Below, one piece after another: positions 33,922 to 45,404 of a DNA stretch of 64,000 nt. The DNA comes from Chionoecetes opilio (Eukaryota; Arthropoda; Malacostraca; Decapoda; Majidae). Location: positions 159,501-223,500 of the forward strand of contig JACEEZ010010964.1 in assembly GCA_016584305.1 (NCBI GenBank), written 5' to 3'. The position numbers and the translations under genes are program-made. Position 1 is the stretch's first letter. Every line of letters begins with the position of its first letter. The notes under the pieces are model-generated. The model searched no databases and was not told the origin of the DNA. It saw only the letters and a list, made by a program, of their open reading frames with translations.

Positions 33922-36842
33922 TTAGGGTGGTCCAAAAATCTAAATTTTGGAAATATGTCTGGGCATGATGTTGTTCGTGTTCCAATTGGTGATACACGTA
34001 ATCGACTGAAGTATCGCTGCAATCAGAGAATATTTAGAGGTCCCTCCGAAAAGAAGTAAACAACAAAAAACTTCAAAAAAAGAAAAAAGGTCACAAAGAA
34101 TAAAGATGTCAGTGTCATCCCGAGTATTGGTATATCCATACTACCTACTTTTACATACAAGATTATACTTTGTTCAGGGTTCACTGATGATAATGATGGT
34201 AATTTTGGATGTCAATTAATTTGGTAAGATAACTAAAAGAAAGCTGTAACATACAATTTTTTTATTTAAACAAAAATCTTCATCTCAAGGTTTATATAAG
34301 CAAAATATTGTTGTTGTTTGATCAATAAGTACTGTTATTCCTTTCCGTTTGAACATTTGTACAGTGAAAGCAACACGGGCAAGTAAATAATGTAAATAAT
34401 GAATGTAAATAATGAAAATAAAGGTAATACACTGTCCTTTTACTCCATATATGCTGCTTTGGAGGTGGAAGGCTGTTCCCTCCTGTGCTTGGCCACCACT
34501 TTCAGGAGGTACTGTTGCTGGACCTCATCCTTGGTGATGATCGAGTTGAAGGAGGTGGCGAAGGCGATACCTCTCTCCGCCGCGTCGTTGACCACCTTCA
34601 TCTGCGAGACGTTCCTCTTCATGTCCAGGAAGGTGGCCTCATTCTCCCATGTCTCGGGACCCTTCTCCAAGAGGGTTCCGACTTCTTCCTCCCGTCCAGG
34701 AAGAAGGCTATCCAGGGTCTTCCTAGTCCTGGAGGTCACGAGTTCCTTCATGTCAATGTCCGGGTAGAACCTCTTCCCGTCCAGTCGCTTGAGGCCTTTT
34801 CTCTCACGTCTGAACAGGTTCCTGACCATCTTCCTTCTCCTCATTCTCTCGTCCATGAAGGACAGAGCCACAAGGTCCTCCGAGACGTACCAAAGGTGTC
34901 GACGGAAGGCTTTTAGAGTCCACCACCCCTGGTTTGGGGATCCCTCGAGAGAGGTCTCGCATGAACAGGAGGTCGTTGAGGGGAGCTCGTTGAGAGACCA
35001 TGGCCTCATTCCACTTTGTGGCGTACAGAAGGGTCACGAAGAGGGAAATGTCCTCCATGGCCTGCAGCTCGTGAGCGGTCAACCTTACTTGACGTCGGAA
35101 GAGAAAGACCTTCGGAGCATAAATTCCCTTGGCCATCCACCTGGCTTGGTGGAAAGCACCTGGGGCCCGAAACTTGTAGTCTTTCCCGAGGTCTCATCCC
35201 AAGAACAGGTACGAGAGCCAGAGGAGTTCTTCGTAGTCCTCCCTCGGGTGAGTGCCGCTCTCCAGAGCACTCTTCAGCTTGTGGAGGGCTCGCTCCCTGT
35301 GCTCTGAGAGCTCCCCGGTTAGAAGAGCATGGAGGCTATCCTTTTCCATGACAGAGCTCCAAGAAGACTGGTCAATTAAGCTCCAACGATCCCTAAATCG
35401 AACGAAGAGAGGGATGTTCGGTCCTCGGAGGGTCCGTAGGAGCTCTTGAACACGTCCTTCATGACGACCTCCAGCACGTGGTGTCGGCAGGCTACCCAGA
35501 GGAGTTTGCGTCCAAGGCCTTCCTGGATCTTCACGTAGGCTCCTTCATACAGCCCCGTGTTTGATGCCGTCGTGACGAACACCAAGCCCTGAACTCTGGT
35601 CTGCAACTGAGCCTCCGAGATCGCCTTGAGGACAGCCTCTCCGTGAGCCGTGCCTGTGCTGCGGGGTATCTTGGGGACTCCCAGGAGATGTCCCCTCCCC
35701 CCAACCGTGACCAGGATGGCGATTCGGTCGACCTGGTCCTTGCCCGATAGGTCAGGAAGTAACTTCCCGTCTCAGTGGACAGGGACAGGAATCCCCTCCG
35801 GAATGTTTATCGTTTCCGACTTGGCGATGGGCTCCTGATTCCTGATTCTGTGGCGTCGGATGGTGCTGCGAGACAAGGAAAGACTCCCTAGGTCCTGTCC
35901 GGATGCCGTTGCAAAGGCTCCCATCGTCCCCATCGCCACCCGGTCCGAGAACTTGAGCCGATCCAAGGTGGAGGTAATGTCCGCAGAGAGCAAGGCCGTG
36001 GATTTTGCTCCCTCAACTTTACTCCGTTTCGGGTGACTGGGACCGGTGAAGTCTACATCGCTGTCGTCTGTTTCCCCGGCGGCGGAGGACGAAGACTAGG
36101 TCAGGCGGTCAGACAGTACGACGGAGGTCATGGCTTCCTTCTCCTTCTTCGAGCGCTCCTTCCTCATCTCTTCTGTCCGCTCCCTCTCCATCTTCCTCTC
36201 TTGGGCCTCAACTGTGACGCAGTCTAAGCCCGCCATGGACGAGGTTGCTCAGTCCTCCCGCTGGCTGCGTAGAAAGGCTTTGTCCTCCTCCACGGTCATC
36301 CGATCGAGGGCATCACTGTTCGTCACGTCGAAGAGGTCCTCCAGGTCCCCCTTGAACATTTCCTCTTTCATCCGGGCGGTCTCGGATGCCCGTTTACGAT
36401 GTATTTGGAGGGACTCGTACTTGGCTACCAGGCTGAGGAGCTTCTCCTTTGCGGTTCGGAGAGCGGAGGTCGGGATTCTGGCCCTCCCCCAGATCAAGAG
36501 GACTGCCTCTATCACCTCCTTGGCGGCCACGGGTTTGGTCTCCTTCTCGATTCCGTGATGGAAGTAAAACTTGGGGAGCACCTGCCCTTTAGAGAGCAGC
36601 CTGGCACGTGTTATCTCACATTCAGGGGGGCCAATAAGCCACCATGCACGCTCCCTTGTAGAAGTCGTCATGCACCTGGGGAGAAAAAAAAAAGAGTAAA
36701 CTTTAGGGGGGAGTTGCAAACATAGTCCGATCGGCACGAAATTTTCCATGGATATGTCTAACAGGAAGTGAAACAAGATCGACCTCATGCCCGTTACATT
36801 ACACAACATTTTTATTTTCACTATGTTTTTGGACCACCCTAA
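33922..36842 (-). mobile_element. DNA transposon A, 2.9 kb, TTAGGGTGG termini
   Basis: Perfect 17-bp terminal inverted repeats TTAGGGTGGTCCAAAAA at 33922 and 36826-36842. The flanks are TA repeats on both sides, so a TA target duplication is likely but not provable. One transposase pseudogene on minus fills most of the body; 33940-34440 is non-coding 3' sequence. Confidence 0.9.
34440..36690 (-). pseudogene. DDE transposase A, inactivated
   Basis: The coding strand begins near 36690, just after a polypyrimidine/CAG acceptor-like site. In order: N-terminal domain with LEDLFDV and EEDKAFLRSQRED; a Lys/Glu-rich linker; SRSTIRRHR; the first Asp region (DGKLLPDLSG); VFVTTASNTG (second Asp replaced by Val); ACRHHVLEVVMKDVF (C-x2-H); ARWMAKGIYAPKV (RW motif); FRRHLWYVSEDLVAL; and C-terminal VVNDAAERGIAF and TKDEVQQQYLL. 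In-frame stops lie near 36246, 36098 and 35773, and frame changes between 35140 and 35375 and near 34930. Close relative of transposase B at 37190-39420. Confidence 0.85.

Positions 36843-36905
<63 letters not shown>
36843..36905. repeat. (TA)n tract between transposons A and B
   Basis: A pure TA tract of about 60 bases separates the two related elements. Confidence 0.95.
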
Positions 36906-36909
<4 letters not shown>

Positions 36910-39796
36910 GGTGTCCCAGGCTTGTATTAGTAGAAAATCAAATAATGATATCAAGTCCAGCACATGCTGCTCTGGTTCCTTGTCAAATGTAAGTGATTCC
37001 ACCAAATATCCGTGAAAATTGGGCAATATTTAATGGTCACGCAAAACGAACGTTTTGATAGCTCCTCTAAGATTCGACCCATTATCTGCATTCTGATCAC
37101 TCTATCGTGTTCAGAAGAGCCTAGATACAGGGAAACGAATGTGAAATATCTGTTATGTTTATTTTGTTATTTATTCCTACTCCAACACCTTCTTGAGTTC
37201 CGCCTTCGTTTTTTTAGGGACAGCTTTCGTGTGGAGGCGGCCAAGCTTCAAGAGGAACTGGGTTTGCCGTTAGTCTTTCGTCCGGTTGCCGAGGAAGCGT
37301 TGAATGAGGGCTATTCCTCGTTCTGCGAGGTCGTTCGTGACCTTCAGGACACCAGCCCGCTTCTTCGCGCACTTGAAACACGAATCCGTGTTTCATGTTT
37401 CAGGACTCGGCTCAAGGAAGGTCGGTTGCTGGCCTCCTAGTAGACTTTTCAAGACCTGCATCGACCGCACTGAGCAGAAGGCGGAAAGCGGCCTGTTGAG
37501 ATTGATTGGTGTCTTCGACTCGGGGCGCCGTGGATTCTTGGTCGTCGAAGGACGCTTCATCCCCTCTACCATCTCCGCCTTCTGTTCCGGGCTGATGTGG
37601 TCATCGAAGATGGCCAGTCCGATCAGGTTCTCGGAAAGGTACCAGAGATGGCGCCGCATGGCACGTTCCGCGACCGACGCAACCCCATCGTCGCAGATCC
37701 TCTTCACGTCAGTGATGAAGTCCAGGTCGTTCTTGGCTGCGTAGGACGGAATCATTGCCTCATTCCAGTATTTCGCGTAGACCATGGTCACAAAGAACGC
37801 AACTCGACGGATCCCCGCCAACTCCCGCCTGCTCATCTCCAGCTGGTCATGGAAGAGCATGATTTTCACGGCGTAGATGGCCTTGGCCATCCATCTGGCC
37901 ATGTGGTAAGCACCAGGAGCACGGAAGGATGTAGGGACTCTTCCTCCGAGGTAGGCCACGCTGAGCAGGATGATCTCTTTGTAGTCTTCGCGTGGATGAT
38001 TCCCACAGTCAAGCAGACATTTCAAGTGACCGAGCATCTCAAGGCGGTGAGCTTCTTCGTCGGATGACAGAGCGGTCGGTGTCAGGGGCTGTGGTCGGCT
38101 CTGGTCAACGATAGGCCAACGATTCTGGAGCCTCTTGAAAGGGCGATGTTAGGGCCAGATGATGGACCCATGCAAGCCTCGAAGACATCCTTCAGAACAA
38201 CTTCCAGGATGTGGTGGCGGCATGCCAACCACACCAGGGGCTTCTCCAGTGCACGTTCAATCCTGATACACGCTCCTTGAACCATCCCCGTGTTGGCCGC
38301 TGTCGTGTCGAATGCCATTCCAATGATGTTGCCCTCCAAGCTGCTTTCCCGCACCAGCTTCAAGACGGTTTCCGCAACAGCTTGTCCTGTCCCGTCTGCA
38401 GACACAGGAACACCCAGAAGTTCCTCCGTATCCTCCCCGGACACCAAGACGGCCACCCTCTCCTCCAATGACCTTCCGTCCGCTAGACTGGGTAACAACT
38501 TGCCGTCCCAATGCAGGACCAAAGGGACTTCAGGTTTGAAGGAGAGAGACATGGGAATCTCTTCGCGGTTCTTGACTCTGGCCCGGTGGATCGACGAACG
38601 GGACACAGTGATCTGTTCGATGTCGTGGCCGAGGCTCATTGCAGCAGCGGCGTAGGAGGATGTCGCAGCCCGGATGGACAGATTGTCGCGCTCCCAAGCA
38701 AGGGTCAGCTCCTTGGTGAGCTTATTCTCCTTAGGAGGTCGACGGCGTGGACATTTAGCTGGTGTCGGAGCTTTGAAGTCGTCGTCCTCGGTTTCTTCGT
38801 TGGACGATGAGGATGTAGTAGAAGACTCCAAGTCCAAAGCCACGTCACGATCAAGAGTGGATGACGAAGCAGCCGCGTCCTTCTTCTTCATCTCCTCCAT
38901 CCTTTGTCTCTTACGTCGCTTCTCCTCAGTCGCTCGCTTCAGCTTCTCGTCCACGCCAGCCATCGAGCAGCTCTGCCGGTCCTCCCTCTGAGCCTCCAAG
39001 AACGCCTTGTCTTCTTCGGGGATCTTCGCTTCCATTGCCTTGGAATGCGCGATGTCGAACATGTCTTCGAGGCTGTCTCTGAAGATGCATCTTTTCATTT
39101 CTTCCGTCTCTGTCTTCCGTGACTTGGATTTCGCCAAGGCGCCGTACTCCTCGTACGGTTTGAAGAAATCTTCTTCACCCACGACACATCCGACGTCTGA
39201 ATGTTCGCTTGTCGCCACACTTCCAAGACCTTCTCAGCGGTAGAAGTTGCTGCAGCAAAAAGAACCTCCTTCTGGATCTTGTGGTGCAACAAAAACACCT
39301 GGAGAACCTCGCCTCTCGACGGAAGACGATTCCCCGGGAATGACGATGTTGCGGACTTCTCCAGTAGCCATACCACGTCCGTAGATCGTCTTTCACACGC
39401 CATCACGTTAGACCTGGGAACACAAAAGAGACCAGAATACAGTTATTTGATTTTATATCGATAAATACATACATAGGCATTAGCTACATTATTTATAGTG
39501 ATGGAAATACAAGGGATACGGCATGCACACACTTAAAATGACTAAGTTCACACACTAAGATAGTTGTAATATAGATGTAGTGAGAAACAAACCGACACAA
39601 AGGACACCACACGCAACAACGACACACGCGACAACTACCTCACTCTCTGACGCCGAGCAGAAAACTGAACGAAATGCGCGACCAGTAAAAGACGAGAGAG
39701 GAAGCTGAAAGTTTTCCTGTTAGAACTTATCACGACAGGGAACAAGGGCAACATGTGCTGGAGTGTGTCCGATACACGTCGGTTTCTTGGGACACC

Positions 39797-39800
<4 letters not shown>
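36906..39800 (-). mobile_element. DNA transposon B, 2.9 kb, TTAGGGTGTCCCA termini
   Basis: Terminal inverted repeats TTAGGGTGTCCCA at 36906 and 39788-39800, in TA repeats. Same size, orientation and gene layout as transposon A next to it, but clearly diverged, so it is a sister family rather than a recent duplicate. It keeps more of its coding capacity. Confidence 0.9.
37190..39406 (-). pseudogene. DDE transposase B, mostly preserved
   Basis: Start near 39400 (ACERRSTDVVWLLEK), after a TTCCCAG acceptor-like site. A frame change near 39190 leads into a 378-codon frame: LEDMFDIAHSKA, EEDKAFLEAQRED, a basic/acidic linker, SRSSIHRARVKN, LHWDGKLLP (first Asp), MAFDTTAANTG (second Asp), ACRHHILEVVLKDVFEA (C-x2-H). 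One missing base near 38140 shifts to the next frame: HPREDYKEIILLS, ARWMAKAIYAVKI (RW), RRHLWYLSENLIGL. The C-terminal DLAERGIALIQRF segment near 37290 is followed by an in-frame TAA and RQTQFLLKL. Catalytic motifs look intact, unlike copy A. Confidence 0.85.
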
Positions 39801-39836
<36 letters not shown>

Positions 39837-39897
39837 CTATATATAATAGTATATATATTATATTATATATATAATACTTTATCTATATATATATATA
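39801..39897. repeat. (TA)n tract
   Basis: TA-rich tract between transposon B and the Tc1/mariner remnant. Confidence 0.9.
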
Positions 39898-40308
39898 TAC
39901 GTGTCCGCAAAAGTATACGTTTTGCCATACTGTTCTTCTGCAACTCCCTCTGAAGTTATTGGATGCCTTTCTTTAATACTGCTGTGTTTGATCCTTCATA
40001 ACTTCACGTCGCAGGAGGGTGTCAGTGGCCTTTGAAGTCTTCCTTGGCCTTCCAGGGATTGGTTTTCTTGATGGTACGACGTTAGCAAGGAGACCGCTAC
40101 CGGTAGAAACAAGACGCCGGATGGTGCTCTCCCCACGGCCTGTGCGTCTAGCTATTTCTTTTATTGACACATTTTCCACCTTCCAGGCCAAAATACGAGC
40201 CTTTTCCTCAGTACTAAGGTTGGTTGGAGCCATCTGGATGTGTGGGTACAAAAGTTGCAGTACCAACAAACTGACAAGCCAAATTAGAGGGTCATGGTAT
40301 GGGAGCAA
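39898..40308 (-). mobile_element. Tc1/mariner remnant
   Basis: The left end reads GTGTCCGCAAAAGTATACG, typical of a Tc1-like terminus, directly after a TA tract. Inside is the transposase N-terminus on minus. No right terminus found; most of the element is gone. Confidence 0.75.
39973..40232 (-). pseudogene. Tc1 transposase N-terminal DNA-binding domain
   Basis: MAPTNLSTEEKARILAWK begins near 40232, then EIARRTGRGESTIRRLV (first helix-turn-helix) and a basic GRPRKTS linker (AT-hook-like GRPR) before the frame ends at 39973. The DDE catalytic domain is absent. The upstream in-frame residues reported to 40308 lack family similarity, so the Met near 40232 is preferred. Confidence 0.85.
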
Positions 40309-42290
40309 GCATCACAATACCCCTCTCAAGGGCAACTCAGTGAGCACTGAGCCAGTCCTGCCAGATCGAGATGCCAAAATTTCCCTATATTCACCTAAAA
40401 CATTTCCCTGTTCAGCCCTGTATCTCCCTGTCGCCTCCATGTCAGCTTTTCCGTCACAATTGCACAATTTGCAATGGAAATACAGAGGGGTCCTTACCCT
40501 TTCTTATTAGCCAACTTTAAAATTTGGGGTCACTTTCCCATTTTTCAGTGTATCTTTGGGTGTACGACTGGCGTTTGCGCTTGTATGGAGGCAGTGGCGC
40601 ACCCAGGTGGTTCTCCGAAATGTCCTTCCTTGTAAGAAATCAGAATACACTAAGTCAGTTAAAAGAAAGTTATTAAAGGTTCTAGCGACGTGACCGTGTA
40701 TACCGATATACCTTGATTTGGTCGCGCTTATGCTTCACGTAATGTCTTGAACAAGCATAACACCACCAAAACTATTGCTTCAGTAGCAAAAATAAGAACT
40801 GAAAAGGCAAATAGCTGATGGTGGAAAAATGTACCATCCAGCAGCTAGCGAGAAATCTGACGGGTTTACTATCTACTAGGTGGCGAATAAAAATGTCTGC
40901 CCCCTCCCCCCCCGAAAAATATTCCAAGGTGCGCCCCTGGCTGGGGGAGTAGACATGACTACAGGTCACATCAATAACACAGTAACAGAAATCCTCCAAA
41001 GGTCAATTAGCAGAAGGCTTACCGGAACTGAGATGATACGGATTTAATATAGGACTCTGACACTTACTGTCGACGCTACGGAAACGACGGCGTATCGCTA
41101 GTAGCGTATGCGTGCACCAGTGGTCCCGGTCTGCCTGGTAGATCAGATCCACTGTTTTAAGCGAGAGTTTAAAGGTTCTAGCACGTGCCGTAGTACCGAA
41201 ACCTATTACGGACCTTAGGCTTCACGTGATGGGAGAACTGGCATGACACCACCAAAACATGTCAGCGGAAGGACCAGAGCTCTGGTGGCAAGACTGAGTG
41301 ACCAAATGACCTCCAAGACTAAGTATGCAGGGTGGTTTTAATCTCACAGGTGGGCGAAAAAAAGGATTGCACCTACCCTCCCGACATTCCACAGCAGTCT
41401 GACGACCACTCAGTCCCCACCAATAGAACACGACATGGAAACGGCCAAGTCAATCAGTGTTTCCGGAACATGAGTCCACCCTGACCGGTCGGATGGACTG
41501 AACCACGGCGTACGACGTACGAAAGCACTTTTTTCGGAGACTTACGACTAAATTCGGCTTACGCTCGAAATCTCCTCTTGATCTTAATATCTACCAAAGT
41601 GTATATATTCTCCATTAAAGTGATAATTCTCGATTTTCGAATTTCCCTATATTTTGGTATACTTTCCATTTTCTTCCCTGTTTCCCTGTAGTGACCTGAA
41701 TTTCCCTTAAACAGGAAAATTTCCCTGCATCTAGCAGCACTGCACTGAGCGGGAAACTGTGACTCCAGCAGGGTTGTGAACTTTTGTAGCTCACATTGTT
41801 GTACCGAGCCACCAAAATTATCGTATTTTCAGATAGATTATCGTACAACCTTAGCTAAAATAATATAGTCAGTAGATAACTCTATACATCATTGAATTCA
41901 GCATTCCACATATAAAAATATTTTCTCTTTTCACCAAAATATATAATATATCCAATCATGACACAAAATTCCATTCTAATTGATTTTTTCCAAAATTAAT
42001 TAAATTAAATAAAACAAAAATATATTTAGTAACACATATAAATGACTCATAAAAAGCTGAACTCTATAACTCTGCATAGCTATCATCCTCAAAAGAAAAG
42101 AAAAATTCCTGTCCTCCTCTATTATTTTATCCCCTGTGTCAGCTGGCGCTTATAATGATAGTGTGTCAGTTGTCATCGACATATCATATCATGTGTAGGG
42201 ATGAAAGTAACACAATTTCCCTTTTCCCTTACACATTGCGCTGCTGGAAGAGAACCAAGTATGGTTCCCGTTAGAAGTCAGTTTCTTACC
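40309..42290. other. unassigned, with two diverged direct repeats
   Basis: No gene recognised. Segments at about 40665-40930 and 41165-41400 align loosely (AAAGGTTCTAGC, CTTCACGT, ACACCACCAAAAC, a GTGGCGAATAAA/GTGGGCGAAAAA block and a pyrimidine-rich CCCTCCC block), so an old dispersed repeat is present twice. Confidence 0.5.
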
Positions 42291-42295
42291 TTTTC

Positions 42296-42445
42296 ACTCA
42301 CCCATCACCCCACACCCATTACCCATCACCCCACCCATTCACTCACCCATTACCCATCACCCTACATCAAGGTTTCCTCAATTCTCGCAACCCACATTTT
42401 TTTCTTCACAATTCTCGCTAATAGGCTGCTAAGAAAAAAAGATCN
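42296..42445 (+). mobile_element. Helitron-like repeat, middle fragment
   Basis: Minisatellite units followed by CTACATCAAGGTTTCCTCAA and CTCGCTAATAGGCTGCTAAG. It ends at an ambiguous base (N at 42445), after which sequence character changes sharply; this is probably an assembly join. Confidence 0.8.
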
Positions 42446-43610
42446 CAAAAAAGTTTTTTATAGGTCTGGCACAAATTTTTAATTTTCCCAAACTACCTCA
42501 TTGGGGTTTTTCTACCCTTCTCCCGTCCCTTTCATTTTAAAGTTTTCCTTTCAAACCTTTCTTTTGCGTACTGTAGCGGACTTTGTTTTCTCCTAAATCT
42601 TCAATAGTGGTGTTCCCCCGGGGTTCTGTTTATCCCCCACCTTTTTTCTATATTCATTAATGATTTTTCTAAGTCTAATCAAAGCCCTACCCACTACCCA
42701 CGGATGATTCTCCCCTGCATTCTTCAACTCGTTTATTAACGTCCAACTCAAAAGAACTAAGTGTTTTCACGGAGAGAGCCCCCCGAGCGCCAACTCTGAC
42801 TTTCTATAATTCGAGGGGCAAAGCAAACCTTTTTTTTGTTCAAGCCTCAAAAACCCAATTTCTTCCCCACTACTCGAAAACCAAACCAGAAACTTCCCCT
42901 TTTCTCAATGACACTCAACTTCTCCTTCTTCTACAAGAACATTTTTGGACCCTTTTACTAAAAATCTGAACGGGAAAATTTCCACATTCATTCTTGCAAA
43001 AAACACTTTAAGAAGTTGGGTGTCCTTTTTGGCATTTGCGCCCTTTTTTTTTTCGCCCCCCGTTGTTTGCTCCTAGGGGGGCCCTTTACCCGCCCATGTA
43101 GGGAGTATGTCTCACATTTGGGGAGGATCCCTCATACGCTCTCCAAAAACAGGTTGAGTAAAAAGCTTTTTCATCAATCCCCTCCCAAATGACTTCTTCA
43201 ATCTTTAAATCACCGCCGAAAAATGTTCTTCTCTTGTATCTTTAACCGTTTTTTTCATGCTCATCTCTTTGAACTTGTAACTGCATCCTCCCCCCCCCCC
43301 CTCTCGTGGCCTCGCGCACAAGACTTTTCCCTCATTTCATCCCATTATGTCCATTTTCCCTAATGCAAGAGTTAATCAATTCTTTCCTTTAAAACCCTTT
43401 TCATGGAAAACTCTGGAACTCCTTTTCCCGTTTCTTTTTTACCTTCCCATGACTTAAATCTTTTCAAGAGAAGAGAAAAAAAACATCTCCCGAACGAAAT
43501 TGGCTCACCCCTCTTGTTATATTCTCTTACTGTCTTCTTTTTAGGGACTGGCAACTAAGCGGGCTTTGTGTTACCTCTTTTTGTTGTGCCCTTGGCCAGT
43601 CCTTTGTGAT
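42446..43610 (+). mobile_element. degraded Jockey/CR1-like LINE fragment (RT end to C-terminus)
   Basis: Homopolymer-blurred copy of the family at 21.6-24.6 kb, opposite strand. Landmarks: GGTGTTCCCC (VPQGS region) near 42610, a CGGATGATTCTCC remnant of YADD near 42703, CACATTTGGGGAGGATCC near 43117 and CATTTCATCCC near 43334. No usable frame. Confidence 0.65.
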
Positions 43611-43614
43611 GTAA

Positions 43615-44150
43615 AAAAAAAAGTATTTAATAATAATGTTTGGAGAGGATCCACTCATACAGCTCTCCTAAACAGGGTGGTATCAAAAGCTTTTTGTGTC
43701 ATCAACTCCCCTCCTCTGACTGACTTCAATTTTCAAATCATCGCCGCAATGTTGCTTCTTCACTATCTTCTACTGATATTTTCATGCTCACTGCTCTTCT
43801 GAATTTGCCAACTGCATGCCTCCTTCCCTCACCACGGCCTTGCTACACAAGACTTTCTACTAATTCTCATCCTATTCTGGCAATCTTATTGATGCAAGAG
43901 TTAACCAGTATCTTCATCTTTCATCCCTTTCATTGGTAAACTCTGGAACTCTCTTCCTGTTTCTATTTTTCCATCTTCCTATGACTTAGATTTCTTCAAG
44001 AGAAAAGTGACAAGACACCTGAAACTAAATTGGCCCACCATCCTTTTCTACAATCTCTTACTGTCTTCTTATAGGGACTGGCAGCTAGTGGGCTTTTGTT
44101 ATATTCTTTTTAACATTGGCCAGGTCCTTCGAGATTTAAAAAAATAACAG
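43615..44150 (+). mobile_element. Jockey/CR1-like LINE, 3' fragment
   Basis: A cleaner 3' fragment of the same LINE, starting at the WGGSTHTA point (TTTGGAGAGGATCCACTCA near 43640) and ending after GGCCAGGTCCTTCGAGATTT with an A-rich tail near 44140. It repeats, in the same orientation, the segment already present at 43117-43600, so it is a second insertion or an assembly duplication. Confidence 0.75.
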
Positions 44151-44153
44151 TAA

Positions 44154-44295
44154 TCAATAACAATAATGTTTCTTCTCCTCTACACTATACTCCATCAGCT
44201 TTTGGCCACGTCGATGATGTTTTTTACTTTCCTTCTTTTGCCTTTCTTGGACAATAAAGGGGTTCCTTTCCATCCCACTTGGACTACTGTGGCCC
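44154..44295 (-). other. possible terminal exon (weak)
   Basis: A minus-strand frame GHSSPSGMERNPFIVQE continuing Lys/Glu-rich to a TGA at 44154, preceded by AGCAG at 44296-44300. It has the look of a nuclear protein tail but the acceptor is weak and the stop may come from LINE tail sequence. It would lie downstream of the candidate exon at 45014-45230 on the same strand. Confidence 0.25.
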
Positions 44296-45013
44296 CTGCT
44301 AAGCTGGGAAGCTATTATCTTTTGTAGGTTAGACCCAAGGACAGATAAAAACAAAATCAGCCAGATGTCCTTGAGTGACACGCACGCCACATAAGGGGAA
44401 GACTAGTCTGAGCAATGGCCTCGAAAACTAAGGAGAGCGTCATCAACATGACCGCCACCATACATCAATGTACACCCGTGGAATGTGTGTAGTTTATCAT
44501 CAGATGTATATTTGGGTAAACAAGGATAGTACTGTGGGATGCAAAATCATGGGATTGAGATGCATTGGATGCGGACTCTATTTTCAAAGGCGATTCATGA
44601 CACCAGTTTACCTTGATGATTTTCTCACAGGTATGAAGTGCTTTACTGAATGCTGGTAACGGCGAAGTGATGGATCTGGTTGGTACTTCACGGCCACTCA
44701 TTGTATCGTTCTGGCGCAGATCCTTTGTAATGGCGGACTCATTAAGTGAAAATCCCTTTCAAGTGTACATTCCATCCCATGTATCTGAAATCATTAACAA
44801 ATCAGATTAAAGCTCATAGCCATGACGGTTGGAGGCTACTATTTCTCCCATGAAGCAATGTATCCAAGAAGAGGGATGTTTCACAAGTATACTCAATGAA
44901 GATTGGGATCTAATTAAAAATATTCTAAAAATTTTACATGGCATTAAAGTTTTGGAGCATCACTACAAAACACTTTACTAGATATTCAGAAATGTCAATG
45001 TATTCTGACTTAC

Positions 45014-45230
45014 CCCTCATCAAGTGCATCATCAATGTCTTCATCAATTTCTCCATCCTTTTCTTCTACAACTTCTGTTTTAAGAATGAACCCAACTGAC
45101 TTGAGAGGGGCTGCATTCAATGCAGCATCAGACTGATCCAATAGTGTGTCTTCCTCATCACTAGCATTATTTCCTTCCTTCGATAAAGTGTTGGCATCTC
45201 GCATTTCATTTTCTGCCATAATGTATGACC
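45014..45230 (-). CDS. candidate internal exon of an unidentified host gene
   Basis: On the minus strand an acceptor (TATTATTTCAG) precedes position 45230 and a consensus donor (GTAAGT) follows 45014, bounding 217 bases that are fully open in one frame. The residues are acidic and Ser/Asn/Asp-rich (NASDEEDTLLDQSDAALN, KTEVVEEKDGEIDEDID), as in disordered segments of nuclear or chromatin proteins. No domain is recognised. Sequence quality is normal and it matches no repeat in the window, which favours a host exon. Neighbouring exons are not confidently located. Confidence 0.5.
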
Positions 45231-45404
45231 CTGAAATAATAGGCAATGCAATGTTACCAGTGTGTGACTACTGTAAGGATTAAGGATATTCTACAACAAA
45301 ACAAATGAAATTGCAAAAACTGAGTAAATTGAGGATATAAATGATGTTTTCATTAGAAAAGTAAGTGAGAAAAGGAATATGTGATGTCACCAAATAAACA
45401 TAAC

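Noticed and set aside
34485..35351. Plus-strand ORFs over transposon A (143 and 172 codons)
   Set aside because: Shadows of the GC-rich minus-strand transposase frame.
37597..38810. Plus-strand ORFs over transposon B
   Set aside because: Antisense shadows of transposase B; no motif.
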